Below, piece by piece: positions 1 to 4,918 of a stretch of 6,651 nt of DNA. The stretch is from a bacterium (GTDB lineage: Bacteria > Fidelibacterota > UBA2242): assembly GCA_018895675.1 (NCBI GenBank), contig JAHIOG010000394.1:1-6651 (forward strand), given 5' to 3'. Under the pieces are notes generated by a model. That model ran no database searches. It had not been told where the DNA came from and was given only the letters and a program-made list of their open reading frames with translations. The position numbers and the translations under genes were made by a program. Positions within the stretch are counted from its first letter, which is position 1. Every line of letters starts with the position of its first letter.

Positions 1-216
1 AACCTTGGAGCACAGAGCCATGTAAAAGTCTCTTTTGAAGTTCCTGAATATACGGCAGAAGTCGATGGCGTTGGAGTACTCCGATTTTTAGATGCGATAA
101 AAGAAGTTGGATTAAAAACAAAATTCTACCAGGCATCCACCAGTGAACTCTATGGCAAAGTACAGGAAATCCCACAAACGGAAAAAACCTTAGCGCCCTT
201 TGTGAAAAGAAAATAG
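1..216 (+). pseudogene. gmd: GDP-mannose 4,6-dehydratase, internal fragment 1
   Basis: The frame is open from the first base and ends at a TAG at 214-216, so the 5' part may continue outside the window. Translation begins NLGAQSHVKVSFEVPEYTAE and later has YQASTSELYG and VQEIPQTEKT, a close match to GDP-mannose 4,6-dehydratase (first step from GDP-mannose toward GDP-fucose and related sugars) from about residue 85 to 148 of a roughly 370-residue enzyme. The catalytic Ser/Thr-Glu segment (STSE) is present, but homology stops near base 189, before the YxxxK catalytic pair and the whole substrate domain. The last codons (LAPFVKRK) come from an intergenic repeat fused to the gene. The product cannot be an active enzyme. 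It is one of three gmd pieces in the window. Confidence 0.9.
182..216 (+). repeat. TTAGCGCC intergenic repeat, copy at gmd fragment 1 junction
   Basis: The sequence AACCTTAGCGCCCTTTGTGA followed by AAAGAAAATAG resembles the three tandem copies at 949-1064 (AACTTAGCGCC...GGTGAA-GAATAATAAA). It starts exactly where gmd homology ends, so the gene was cut or joined at this repeat. The vapBC pair therefore lies between two copies of the repeat. Confidence 0.6.
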
Positions 217-267
217 ATTTTAAACAAGAAATTTTATAACTTGTAATGGTTAAATATTGAGGATATA

Positions 268-474
268 ATGAAAGCTTTAAGAGAAATAAAAAAAATTAAA
301 AACAATAAAGTAGTTCTCACGATTCCCCCTGGTTTCGCAAAGAATGAAGTTGAAATATTAATTTTGCCACATGAATCGAAGAAAAAGTATGATTTCAAAG
401 ATTTATCAGGCAAACTTGAATGGCATGGAGATGCGGTAAAACAGCAAAGAGACCTGAGAAATGAATGGGAATAG
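268..474 (+). CDS. vapB: VapB-like antitoxin of a type II toxin-antitoxin pair
   Basis: A 68-residue protein just upstream of, and overlapping by 14 bases, a PIN-domain toxin gene. The N-terminal half (about 1-35) contains KVVLTIPPGF and NEVEILILP, the beta-strand pattern of AbrB/MazE-like or DUF2281-like DNA-binding antitoxins. The C-terminal half, ending DLSGKLEWHGDAVKQQRDLR then NEWE, is the tail type that usually wraps the PIN toxin. The start is supported by GAGG at 259-262, five bases before the ATG. By family knowledge it would neutralise the toxin and repress its own promoter. The gene is intact although its partner is frameshifted, so it is now probably an orphan antitoxin. The subfamily assignment is less certain than the antitoxin role. 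Confidence 0.85.
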   Translation: MKALREIKKIKNNKVVLTIPPGFAKNEVEILILPHESKKKYDFKDLSGKLEWHGDAVKQQRDLRNEWE

Positions 475-863
475 ATATCTATTAGATACAAACGCAATAG
501 TATTTCTACTTCAAAAGAAAAATAGCAAACTAAATAACATTTTGTATAAAGCAGAATGGATTGGTGTTTCCGTTATTTCGTGCTTGCCTCATAGAGACTC
601 CTTTGGAGGAGTTTCTAATATTTCCAGAGCTATCAGATGCCGATAAATCTATTTTTGAGAAGTTTTTAAACAGGGTTGAAATAGTAAATTTAGACTATGA
701 AGACGAAAACCTTATTACAACAATTATTACATTAAGGAAAAAATATTCCATAAAGCTGCCCGATGCAATTATTGCCGGCTCTGCATATAACTTCAGCGCC
801 ACATTGATAACAGGCGATAAACAATTATTTAAAATTAATGAAATTGAAACTTGTTCTTACTAA
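461..863 (+). pseudogene. vapC: VapC-like PIN-domain toxin, frameshifted by a 22-bp insert
   Basis: The 5' frame (461-586) reads MNGNRYLLDTNAIVFLLQKK and so on to VISCL; the 3' frame (609-863) reads EFLIFPELSD to the end, with LPDAIIAGSA and LITGDKQLF. Deleting 587-608 joins them without loss into a 126-residue PIN protein, normal size for VapC, with the expected acidic residues D9 (LLDTN), E43 (CLEF), D94 (PDA) and D112 (TGD). PIN toxins are Mg-dependent ribonucleases that cleave tRNA, rRNA or mRNA. As it stands, translation from ATG 461 leaves the PIN frame at codon 43 and stops at 646, so the toxin should be dead. The insert is a double-hairpin element. No other damage is visible, which suggests a recent event. 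Confidence 0.92.
587..608. repeat. Double-hairpin element (DHE) in vapC, 22 bp
   Basis: Two 11-bp mini-hairpins back to back: CCTC-ATA-GAGA at 587-597 (outermost pair mismatched) and CTCC-TTT-GGAG at 598-608 (perfect). Precise removal restores the PIN-domain reading frame as TGC TTG GAG TTT. Because base 586 equals base 608, the boundary could be shifted by one base. The insertion point in the host is CTTG^GAG. Confidence 0.88.
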
Positions 864-948
864 CCTTATAGCTATTCTTCCTACGGAGCAAGAGGATTAA
901 AGGGAAATAAGGAAAATATGGGAATACCCTTATACCCCCCATAACCTT
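864..948. other. Intergenic stretch, no gene recognised
   Basis: AT-rich sequence after the toxin gene, with no coding signal. TTCCTACGGAG at 879-889 can form a 4-bp stem with a 3-nt loop including one T-G pair, but it has no adjacent partner hairpin, so I do not count it as a DHE. A run around 918-943 is locally C-rich on the plus strand. Confidence 0.5.
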
Positions 949-1064
949 AAAAAACTTAGCGCCTCTGCGGTGAAGAATAATAAAGAAACTTAGCGCCTCA
1001 GCGGTGAAGAATAATAAAAAAACTTAGCGTCTATGCGCCTCAGAGGTGAAAAATAATAAAAAAA
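949..1064. repeat. Tandem array of three TTAGCGCC repeats
   Basis: Three consecutive units of about 35, 35 and 44 bases (about 951-985, 986-1020, 1021-1064). Each runs AACTTAGCGCC or AACTTAGCGTC, then GCGGTGAA or GAGGTGAA, then RAATAATAAA. The third unit carries about 8 extra bases around 1030-1037 (TCTATGCG). A related copy lies at 182-216 on the other side of vapBC. There are no spacers of constant length with unique sequence, so this is not a CRISPR array. Such GCG-TCT-GCGGTGAA repeats are common as intergenic debris in environmental genomes; their function is unknown. Confidence 0.75.
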
Positions 1065-1149
1065 TAATTAGTGTAATCTGTGTGCCAAAGGCATCCGGCA
1101 ACTGACGGATAATTCGTAGTTAAAAATATTCCGTGTCATTCGTGGACAA
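1065..1149. repeat. GTGTAATT/GTGGAC intergenic repeat, copy A
   Basis: Host sequence AATTAGTGTAATCTGTG, then TAATTCGTAG, then CCGTGTCATTCGTGGACAAA. It is interrupted by a double-hairpin insert at 1083-1109. The same arrangement, ending GTGGACAAA and running into a gmd fragment, recurs at 4900-5023. No coding potential is evident. Confidence 0.65.
1083..1109. repeat. DHE variant, 27 bp
   Basis: TGCC-AAA-GGCA at 1083-1093 (11 bp, 4-3-4) is followed directly by TCCGGCAACTGACGGA at 1094-1109, which can pair TCCGGCA with TGACGGA with one G-A mismatch. Removing the 27 bp rejoins the host repeat as AATCTGTG + TAATTCGTAG. The insertion point TGTG^TAATT is identical to that of the DHE at 4919-4962. 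Confidence 0.7.
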
Positions 1150-1157
1150 AAGAAACA

Positions 1158-1168
1158 AAAAGGCTACA
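1158..1168 (+). pseudogene. gmd: GDP-mannose 4,6-dehydratase fragment 2, left piece
   Basis: AAAAAGGCTAC matches the Lys-Gly-Tyr codons in gmd fragment 3 (same string at 5040-5050), and both copies are preceded by GTGGACAAA. The next gmd codons resume at 2984 (GTC CAC CAC ATC ATC CGC CG). The gap is a double hairpin that was then split by the IS110 element. The piece is short, so the call depends on this colinearity. Confidence 0.6.
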
Positions 1169-1180
1169 TGCCAGAGGCAT
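1169..1180. repeat. Left half of a DHE split by IS110
   Basis: TGCC-AGA-GGCA (1169-1179) is a perfect 4-3-4 mini-hairpin. Joined to TCTCTTCGAGG at 2966-2976 it gives an 11 + 11 bp element of standard length. The AT at 1179-1180 recurs at 2965-2966 at the other IS junction. Confidence 0.6.
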
Positions 1181-1287
1181 CCCTTTCCCAAAGTTATTCC
1201 GATGAAAGTCAACTCAAGAATTCAAAATATTTTGTTTGATTTAAACAGCAATACTATTTACCTTCTTTTTAGTGAGCGGGGTGGATA

Positions 1288-1302
1288 CCCGCCAAGGGCG
1301 GG
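1288..1302. repeat. GC-rich hairpin in the 3' tail of the transposase gene
   Basis: CCCGCC-AAG-GGCGGG forms a perfect 6-bp stem with a 3-nt loop, flanked by GTGGATA on the left and GGATAAGCCC on the right. It encodes part of the odd C-terminal tail (GLSPALGGYPPR on the minus strand). It could be an insert related to the DHEs, or a terminator-like structure; no T-run follows on the minus strand. Confidence 0.5.
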
Positions 1303-1550
1303 GGATAAGCCCGAACTTAATGTAAACACATTATGGGCTTCCTCTCGCTCTTTTCTTCTTTTGTTTTGTCGCCTGGATATTGGCGCTTTGGGATCAAACG
1401 CTTGATAACGACGGCTGCTATCGTTAAATGATAAATCTTTTTTCATAACGTGTGTTTTTATCCGGTTTGAACTGTCAATCTCAAAATTATACGGAGTGTT
1501 GGTTTTTAGCATTCCATAGATTATTCGCAGAATTTTGTGCATTATTATTC

Positions 1551-1574
1551 CTCCATCAGGAGTCCCTGTTGGGA
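1551..1574. repeat. DHE variant in IS110 transposase, 24 bp, in frame
   Basis: CTCC-ATCA-GGAG (1551-1562) and TCCC-TGTT-GGGA (1563-1574): two perfect 4-bp stems with 4-nt loops. On the minus strand it adds exactly eight codons (VPTGTPDG) between AAI and GIIMHKI of the conserved Transposase_20 C-terminus. Host junction after removal reads ATTATTC + CAATAGC. Confidence 0.85.
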
Positions 1575-2486
1575 CAATAGCAGCCATTTTATTTTTACCA
1601 TTAGCAACGTACTCAGCATATATTTTGCCGATATAAGGATTTGTATTAATAGCTGATTTTGCAACATTGAATAATATTTCCCTTGGAACTCTACGACCCT
1701 TTTTGCTCATCCCAATATATTTAACACCATCACCGCTCATCTTAAATTTCGGATGAAGCCCAAAAAATGACGCCAGGTGTTTTTTAGTCGGGAATCTCTC
1801 TTTTGCTCCAATTTCAATTGCTAAGCCAACTGCGGAATAAGTACCTATGCCAATAAATGATTTTAACAACTCAACTTCCGGTAAGTCACAATTTTGTTCT
1901 AAAACTTTTATTTGCTGATTAATCTCTTTATCCAAATCTAATATTTTTATCGTGATACTTTTTATCAGCTTAGCCATAATATCATCTGTTGCTGAAGCGG
2001 TTGTGTATTTTGCCCCTTCAATAAGTTCATGTGCTCTTTCCTGAGAAATATATGGAATCTTTGTGACGCCTTTTATTCTGGCTCGGGATAAATGTTTTGC
2101 TGTGGGATAGCGCCGCACTAATTTTAAAATCCACTGGCGAGTTCCTTCCCGGCAATATTGTTGCAGATGGGGATGTGCTGAATACATAAGCGGATCAAGT
2201 TGATTTAGCAATTGGGTTCTCTGTTTTTTCAGCAGCCTCAGATAAGTCCATGTCCTTTTAAAACTGGAAAAAATATCATCCTCTTCATAGTCAATCTTAT
2301 CTCGATGATTAATCAGGTGAATCGCTATGTTTTTAGCGCTTATCTTATCCGTAATATTTCTATTCATCTCTGCTTTACCTGTATGACTAACGCTAAATGG
2401 ATTTAATCTGGCAACTTGAATTGGAATGTCTTTTTGAAATCTTCTCAAAGAATGATACCAATTATTCTCATATCCACCGGTGCTTT

Positions 2487-2508
2487 TCCCAACGGGATCT
2501 CTGTGAGA
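2487..2508. repeat. DHE in IS110 transposase, 22 bp, frameshifting
   Basis: TCCC-AAC-GGGA (2487-2497) and TCTC-TGT-GAGA (2498-2508), both perfect 4-3-4 hairpins. Removal gives, on the minus strand, GCA GGT ATA GAA AGC ACC GGT, i.e. AGIESTG, the conserved segment around the second catalytic acidic residue. The boundary is unambiguous because neither flank matches the opposite end of the insert. Confidence 0.92.
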
Positions 2509-2704
2509 CTATACCTGCATAAACAATAGAATCCGGATGTCCTTGTACAAACTGGAACAGTATTTCATACAATATACCATGTCCTTTAAAAGTATCGTCT
2601 ATTTGGTAATTTTCTTCAACTGTAACTTTTTGTGAATCCAAAAGTACAAAATCAGCATATCCCTTACTTGCATCAATACCTAAAAAATATTCATTCATTA
2701 ATGA

Positions 2705-2710
2705 CCTCCT
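2705..2710 (-). promoter_or_regulatory. Shine-Dalgarno site of the IS110 transposase
   Basis: AGGAGG on the minus strand, six bases before the ATG at 2698-2696. A slightly longer in-frame start at 2713 (MRRSL...) would place this motif inside the coding region, so the downstream ATG is preferred. Confidence 0.75.
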
Positions 2711-2713
2711 CAT

Positions 2714-2964
2714 TTAGTTGATTTGTAATTTTGCCAGGCATAAACACTCTTATAAATTCGGTTTCTTCGAACCATGTTATTCCTCGACCTCTACCTGGCA
2801 GAAGGAAGATACTTTGGGACGGGCTCTCCCAACGGGACCTCTTCGAGGTAAGCCCAGGGATCTCACCTTCTCTTCTGACAATATACAAATTTGGAGGCTT
2901 TATTATTCCTTTCTTTTTTTTGTTATTTATTCTATTCTTCTGCATCTCTTTTAATATATAAGGG
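2714..2964 (-). ncRNA. IS110 left end, possible bridge RNA region
   Basis: About 250 bases of non-coding sequence between the IS left end and the transposase start. In IS110-group elements this region encodes the bridge RNA that selects target and donor DNA. The sequence shows a 7-bp closing stem, TGCCAGG at 2732-2738 with CCTGGCA at 2794-2800, around a 55-nt interior that contains a smaller hairpin GGTT-TCTTCG-AACC at 2760-2773. That supports a folded RNA but does not identify guide loops. A DHE at 2827-2848 has landed in the same region and may disrupt it. Confidence 0.4.
2827..2848. repeat. DHE in IS110 left end, 22 bp
   Basis: TCCC-AAC-GGGA (2827-2837) followed by CCTC-TTC-GAGG (2838-2848), both perfect 4-3-4 hairpins. 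The first half is identical to the first half of the copy at 2487-2508. It is bracketed by GGGCTC and TAAGCCC, which would pair as GGGCT-CTA-AGCCC if the insert were removed, so it seems to sit in the loop of another small hairpin. Confidence 0.85.
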
Positions 2965-2976
2965 ATCTCTTCGAGG
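2965..2976. repeat. Right half of the DHE split by IS110
   Basis: TCTC-TTC-GAGG (2966-2976) pairs with one T-G wobble. It completes the 11 + 11 bp unit begun at 1169-1179. It is followed by CGGGATC and then gmd codons. Confidence 0.55.
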
Positions 2977-3060
2977 CGGGATCGTCCACCACATCATCCG
3001 CCGAGCATCAACATTCAATACGAAGAGAATAGACCATCTCTGCAAAGTTCTTCACAATAA
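2977..3060 (+). pseudogene. gmd: GDP-mannose 4,6-dehydratase fragment 2, right piece
   Basis: From 2984 the plus strand reads VHHIIRRASTFNTKRIDHLC, matching the segment after the Gly-rich nucleotide-binding loop of Gmd (fragment 3 has VHGIIRRRSSFNTGRIDHLF). Similarity fades after about 3045 and the sequence runs into the AlbA_2 gene without any gmd remainder. Only about 20 to 25 codons survive here. With the piece at 1158-1168 it forms one gmd remnant interrupted by the hairpin element and IS110. It is not functional. Confidence 0.8.
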
Positions 3061-3952
3061 AAATCATAGCGCTCTCACATCGTTCGTTAAAAACTAATGT
3101 CCAAAATCATCGATATACTCAAACAACCTGAAGGTCGTAAACTGGAATTTAAAGAAGTCCTTCCGTCTAACGCTGAACTGGCAAAAACCATTATTAGCTT
3201 TGCCAACGATGCCGGAGGTGAGTTGTATCTTGGGATAAAAGATAATCCACGGGAAGTAGTTGGTGTGGATGAAAATATGCTTATCGCTCTGGAAGAAAAA
3301 ATCAGCAACATTATTCACGACAACTGTGAGCCGCTTATCCTGCCTGAAATATCATTCTTAACCCACGAAAACAAACATATTCTCAAAACTGTTATTTACA
3401 AAGGCAGTAATCTAACCTATCACCTGAAAAATAAAAATATTCATGAGGGAACGTACATACGAGTGGGCTCATCAAATCGCCTTGCATCAGTCGAAATGAT
3501 TGCAGAACTTGAACGGCAGAAAAGAAATATTTCCTTCGACAGTGAATACTCATACGTTAAAACAGCAGACCGGATCAATTTAGATTCATTTAAAGAATTT
3601 TTCCTTGAAAAAACAGGCGAAATACTAACTGAGCAAGTGATCAGAAAACTGAATTTAGTTCAGACAGAACAGGGTAAAAACATTCCAACCTATGCCCTTA
3701 TCCTATTGTCGGATGATGAACAAAGGAAATATCTTTTCCCCTATGCAAAAATTGAATGCGCCAGGTTTAAAGGCACTGTTCCGGGCAATTTCATTGACCA
3801 AAAATCTATAGATGTAAGTCTTTACCAGCAATCAGAGTATGCCTATCAATTCGTATTACGCCATATTTCCGAAAGTTCGGTTGATTATTCCGGTTTGTAC
3901 CGCACCGACCGGTGGGAATACCCTGTTATTGCCATTCGTGAAGTAATTCTTC

Positions 3953-3965
3953 ACCCCGTTAGATA
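3953..3965. repeat. Left terminal inverted repeat of GIY-YIG element
   Basis: ACCCCGTTAGATA, the exact reverse complement of 4284-4296. The 16-base string TTCACCCCGTTAGATA at 3950-3965 is repeated directly at 4226-4241. Confidence 0.85.
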
Positions 3966-3973
3966 TTGTTAAA

Positions 3974-4246
3974 ATGTATTATGTCTATGTATTAAAGAGT
4001 CTTATTGATAATAACCTTTATGTAGGCTATACAAAAGAAATAGAAAACAGGTTAAATGAGCATAATAACGGAAAGGTGTTTTATACAAAGAACAGAAGAC
4101 CATTTCAGTTAATTTATTACGAGGCATGTGTAAACCAGCAAGATGCAACCCACAGAGAAAAGTATCTAAAAACTTCCTGGGGAAAGAGGTATTTAAAATC
4201 CAGGATGAAGAATTATCTAATGGGGTTCACCCCGTTAGATAGATAA
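3974..4246 (+). CDS. Small GIY-YIG nuclease
   Basis: An intact 90-residue protein consisting of a single GIY-YIG domain (UvrC N-terminal-like, the COG2827 type). Visible motifs: YYVYVLKS (GIY equivalent, residues 2-9), NLYVGYT (YIG equivalent, about 14-20), RLNEHNNGK with the catalytic arginine, RRPFQLIYYEA, and ATHREKYLKTSWGKRYLK with the metal-binding glutamate. Family members cut DNA with a divalent metal. Its last codons, GFTPLDR-stop, are encoded within the element's own internal palindrome. It sits alone between the inverted repeats, which suggests it helps move or maintain them, by analogy with homing GIY-YIG enzymes; that role is inferred. Unlike its neighbours it shows no lesion. A typical upstream ribosome binding site is not evident. 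Confidence 0.9.
   Translation: MYYVYVLKSLIDNNLYVGYTKEIENRLNEHNNGKVFYTKNRRPFQLIYYEACVNQQDATHREKYLKTSWGKRYLKSRMKNYLMGFTPLDR
4214..4241. repeat. Internal palindrome at the end of the GIY-YIG gene
   Basis: ATCTAATGGGGT (4215-4226), loop TC, ACCCCGTTAGAT (4229-4240): a 12-bp stem with one wobble pair and a 2-nt loop. It consists of two head-to-head copies of the element's terminal repeat. It could act as a transcription stop for the nuclease gene as well as a recombination site. Confidence 0.8.
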
Positions 4247-4296
4247 TTGTGTAGATGTCAATGAATTTTCTGAAAAGTAATTTTATCTAACGGGGT
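4229..4296. mobile_element. Gene-less 68-bp unit bounded by the same inverted repeats
   Basis: Starts ACCCCGTTAGATA and ends TATCTAACGGGGT, enclosing 42 bp of AT-rich sequence with no gene. It looks like a non-autonomous (MITE-like) companion to the nuclease-bearing unit beside it. Confidence 0.6.
4284..4296. repeat. Right terminal inverted repeat of GIY-YIG element
   Basis: TATCTAACGGGGT, the perfect inverse of 3953-3965. AlbA_2 codons resume two bases later at 4298. Confidence 0.85.
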
Positions 4297-4918
4297 AAAT
4301 GCCGTCATCCATCGCGATTATTCCCTTACTGTATTAAAATTGCCGTTTTTGATGATAAAATTGAAATTACAAGTCCCGGAAAACTCCCTCCTACGGTCGA
4401 TTTTGATGATATGGAATCTGGACAGTCAGACATTCGGAATAAAGTATTAGCGCCTGTCTTTAAACGTTTGGGCATTATCGAACAATGGGGTAACGGATTA
4501 AGGATTATTTTCAATGAACTGCAAAAATATCCGGAAATCGGTCTCCAATGGAAAGAACCCGGTATGGCATTTAGAGTCAAATTTGTTAAGAAAAACTATG
4601 TCGAAGCAATCGAGAACGACCAAGTCAGCGACCAAGTTAACGACCAAGTTGTTTCAATTCTTAGATTTTGCTCAACGCCTAAATCCAGAGAAGAAATATT
4701 ACTATATTTAGGACTTAAAAATCATTTTGATAATTACAAACGACATGTAAAACCGGCATTGGATAACAATCTCATCGAAATGACCATACCGGATAAACCA
4801 AAAAGTAAAAACCAGAAATACCGACTGACGAAAAAAGGAAACGAGTATAAAAAAATCGATAGATCCGGTCGTAGATCCGGCTTTTGACGGACTATAAAAA
4901 GAATTAGTGAAAATTGTG

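Larger units (their letters stand above)
1258..2698 (-). pseudogene. IS110-family transposase, frameshifted
   Basis: The N-terminal part (2698 to 2509) reads MNEYFLGIDASKGYADFVLL to IVYAGI, the RuvC-like DEDD domain of IS110 recombinases. The C-terminal part (2486 to 1258) has FIGIGTYSAVGLAIEIG, ASFFGLHPKF, MSGDGVKYIGMSKKGRR and MHKILRIIYGMLK, the Transposase_20 domain with its serine motif (SGDG). Removing 2487-2508 joins the parts as AGI-E-STGGYENNW; removing 1551-1574 deletes eight foreign residues (VPTGTPDG) and gives AAIGIIMHKILR, the usual family sequence. The repaired protein would be about 464 residues with D9, E64 and D110; the fourth acidic position appears to be Ser (TDKISAKN). The start at 2698 is chosen because AGGAGG lies six bases upstream. 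The C-terminal tail after about 1400 (HNVFTLSSGL...) is unlike the family and runs into a GC-rich hairpin. It cannot be made as one protein now. Confidence 0.92.
1181..2964 (-). mobile_element. IS110-family insertion sequence, degraded
   Basis: The element is read on the minus strand: a left end upstream of the transposase start (2964 down to 2699), the transposase gene, and a short right end (about 1257 to 1181). Proposed ends are inferred from the interrupted double hairpin: the termini read CCCTT at the left end and AAGGG at the right end, next to AT at both junctions, which fits the very short ends and 2-bp core of IS110 elements. The length of 1784 bp includes three small hairpin inserts (22, 24 and 22 bp), so the ancestral element was about 1.7 kb. 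The exact ends are an inference; the family is secure from the transposase. Confidence 0.7.
3952..4297 (+). mobile_element. Palindrome-flanked GIY-YIG mobile element, 346 bp
   Basis: The insert interrupts the AlbA_2-type gene at an exactly definable point (ATT CTT ^ AAT GCC). It begins CACCCCGTTAGATA and ends TATCTAACGGGGTA, giving 13-bp perfect terminal inverted repeats at 3953-3965 and 4284-4296. Two more copies of the repeat lie inside at 4214-4226 and 4229-4241, forming a tight hairpin. It can be read as two units: 3953-4226 with the nuclease gene, and 4229-4296, a 68-bp gene-less unit with the same ends. No target duplication is obvious. The only gene carried is the nuclease. Confidence 0.85.
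3097..4887 (+). pseudogene. AlbA_2-domain ATP-binding transcriptional regulator (RecG-like), split by GIY-YIG element
   Basis: The 5' part (3097-3951) starts MSKIIDILKQPEGRKLEFKE and contains TIISFANDAGGELYLGIKD, the AlbA_2 (Schlafen-type) domain, then a middle region to YPVIAIREVIL. The 3' part resumes at 4298 (NAVIHRDYSLT) and continues from 4333 as IKIAVFDDKIEITSPGKLPP, GQSDIRNKVLAPVFKRLGII, EQWGNGLRI, the HATPase_c_4 region, followed by a DQVSDQVNDQV linker and a winged-helix end (KSREEILLYLGLKN, KYRLTKKG). Removing 3952-4297 rejoins REVIL-NAVIHRDY, the family's normal sequence. A second lesion near 4331 loses about 7 bases between SLT and IKI. The repaired protein would be about 480 residues, normal for the family. 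Such proteins are putative DNA-binding regulators of poorly known role. No strong ribosome binding site precedes 3097. The 3' reading frame alone (from ATG 4411) could only make a 158-residue fragment. Confidence 0.88.

Noticed and set aside
879..889. TTCCTACGGAG as another double-hairpin element
   Set aside because: Only one mini-hairpin is present, with a wobble at its base and no partner half or host-gene evidence.
949..1064. CRISPR-like tandem repeats
   Set aside because: The units follow each other almost without spacers, differ in length and sequence, and there are no cas genes; they fit intergenic repeat debris.
1183..1193. CTTT-CCC-AAAG as a mini-hairpin
   Set aside because: It is AT-rich, lacks a partner half, and lies at the proposed end of the IS, where its sequence is better explained as the IS terminus.
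1133..1405. 90-residue plus-strand open frame
   Set aside because: It runs through an intergenic repeat, a hairpin, the IS right end and the antisense of the transposase tail; it is a chance frame.
2691..2961. Small open frames on both strands upstream of the transposase
   Set aside because: They cross the double-hairpin insert and the IS left end; their apparent peptides (such as SKRSRWES) are translations of the hairpin, not conserved proteins.
3087..3318. Two overlapping 74-residue minus-strand open frames
   Set aside because: They lie antisense to the well-conserved AlbA_2 coding sequence and show no domain features.
4860..4880. Direct repeat TAGATCCGG near the end of the AlbA_2 gene
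   Set aside because: Nine bases repeated once, three bases apart, extending the C-terminus slightly; too short to assign to an element.
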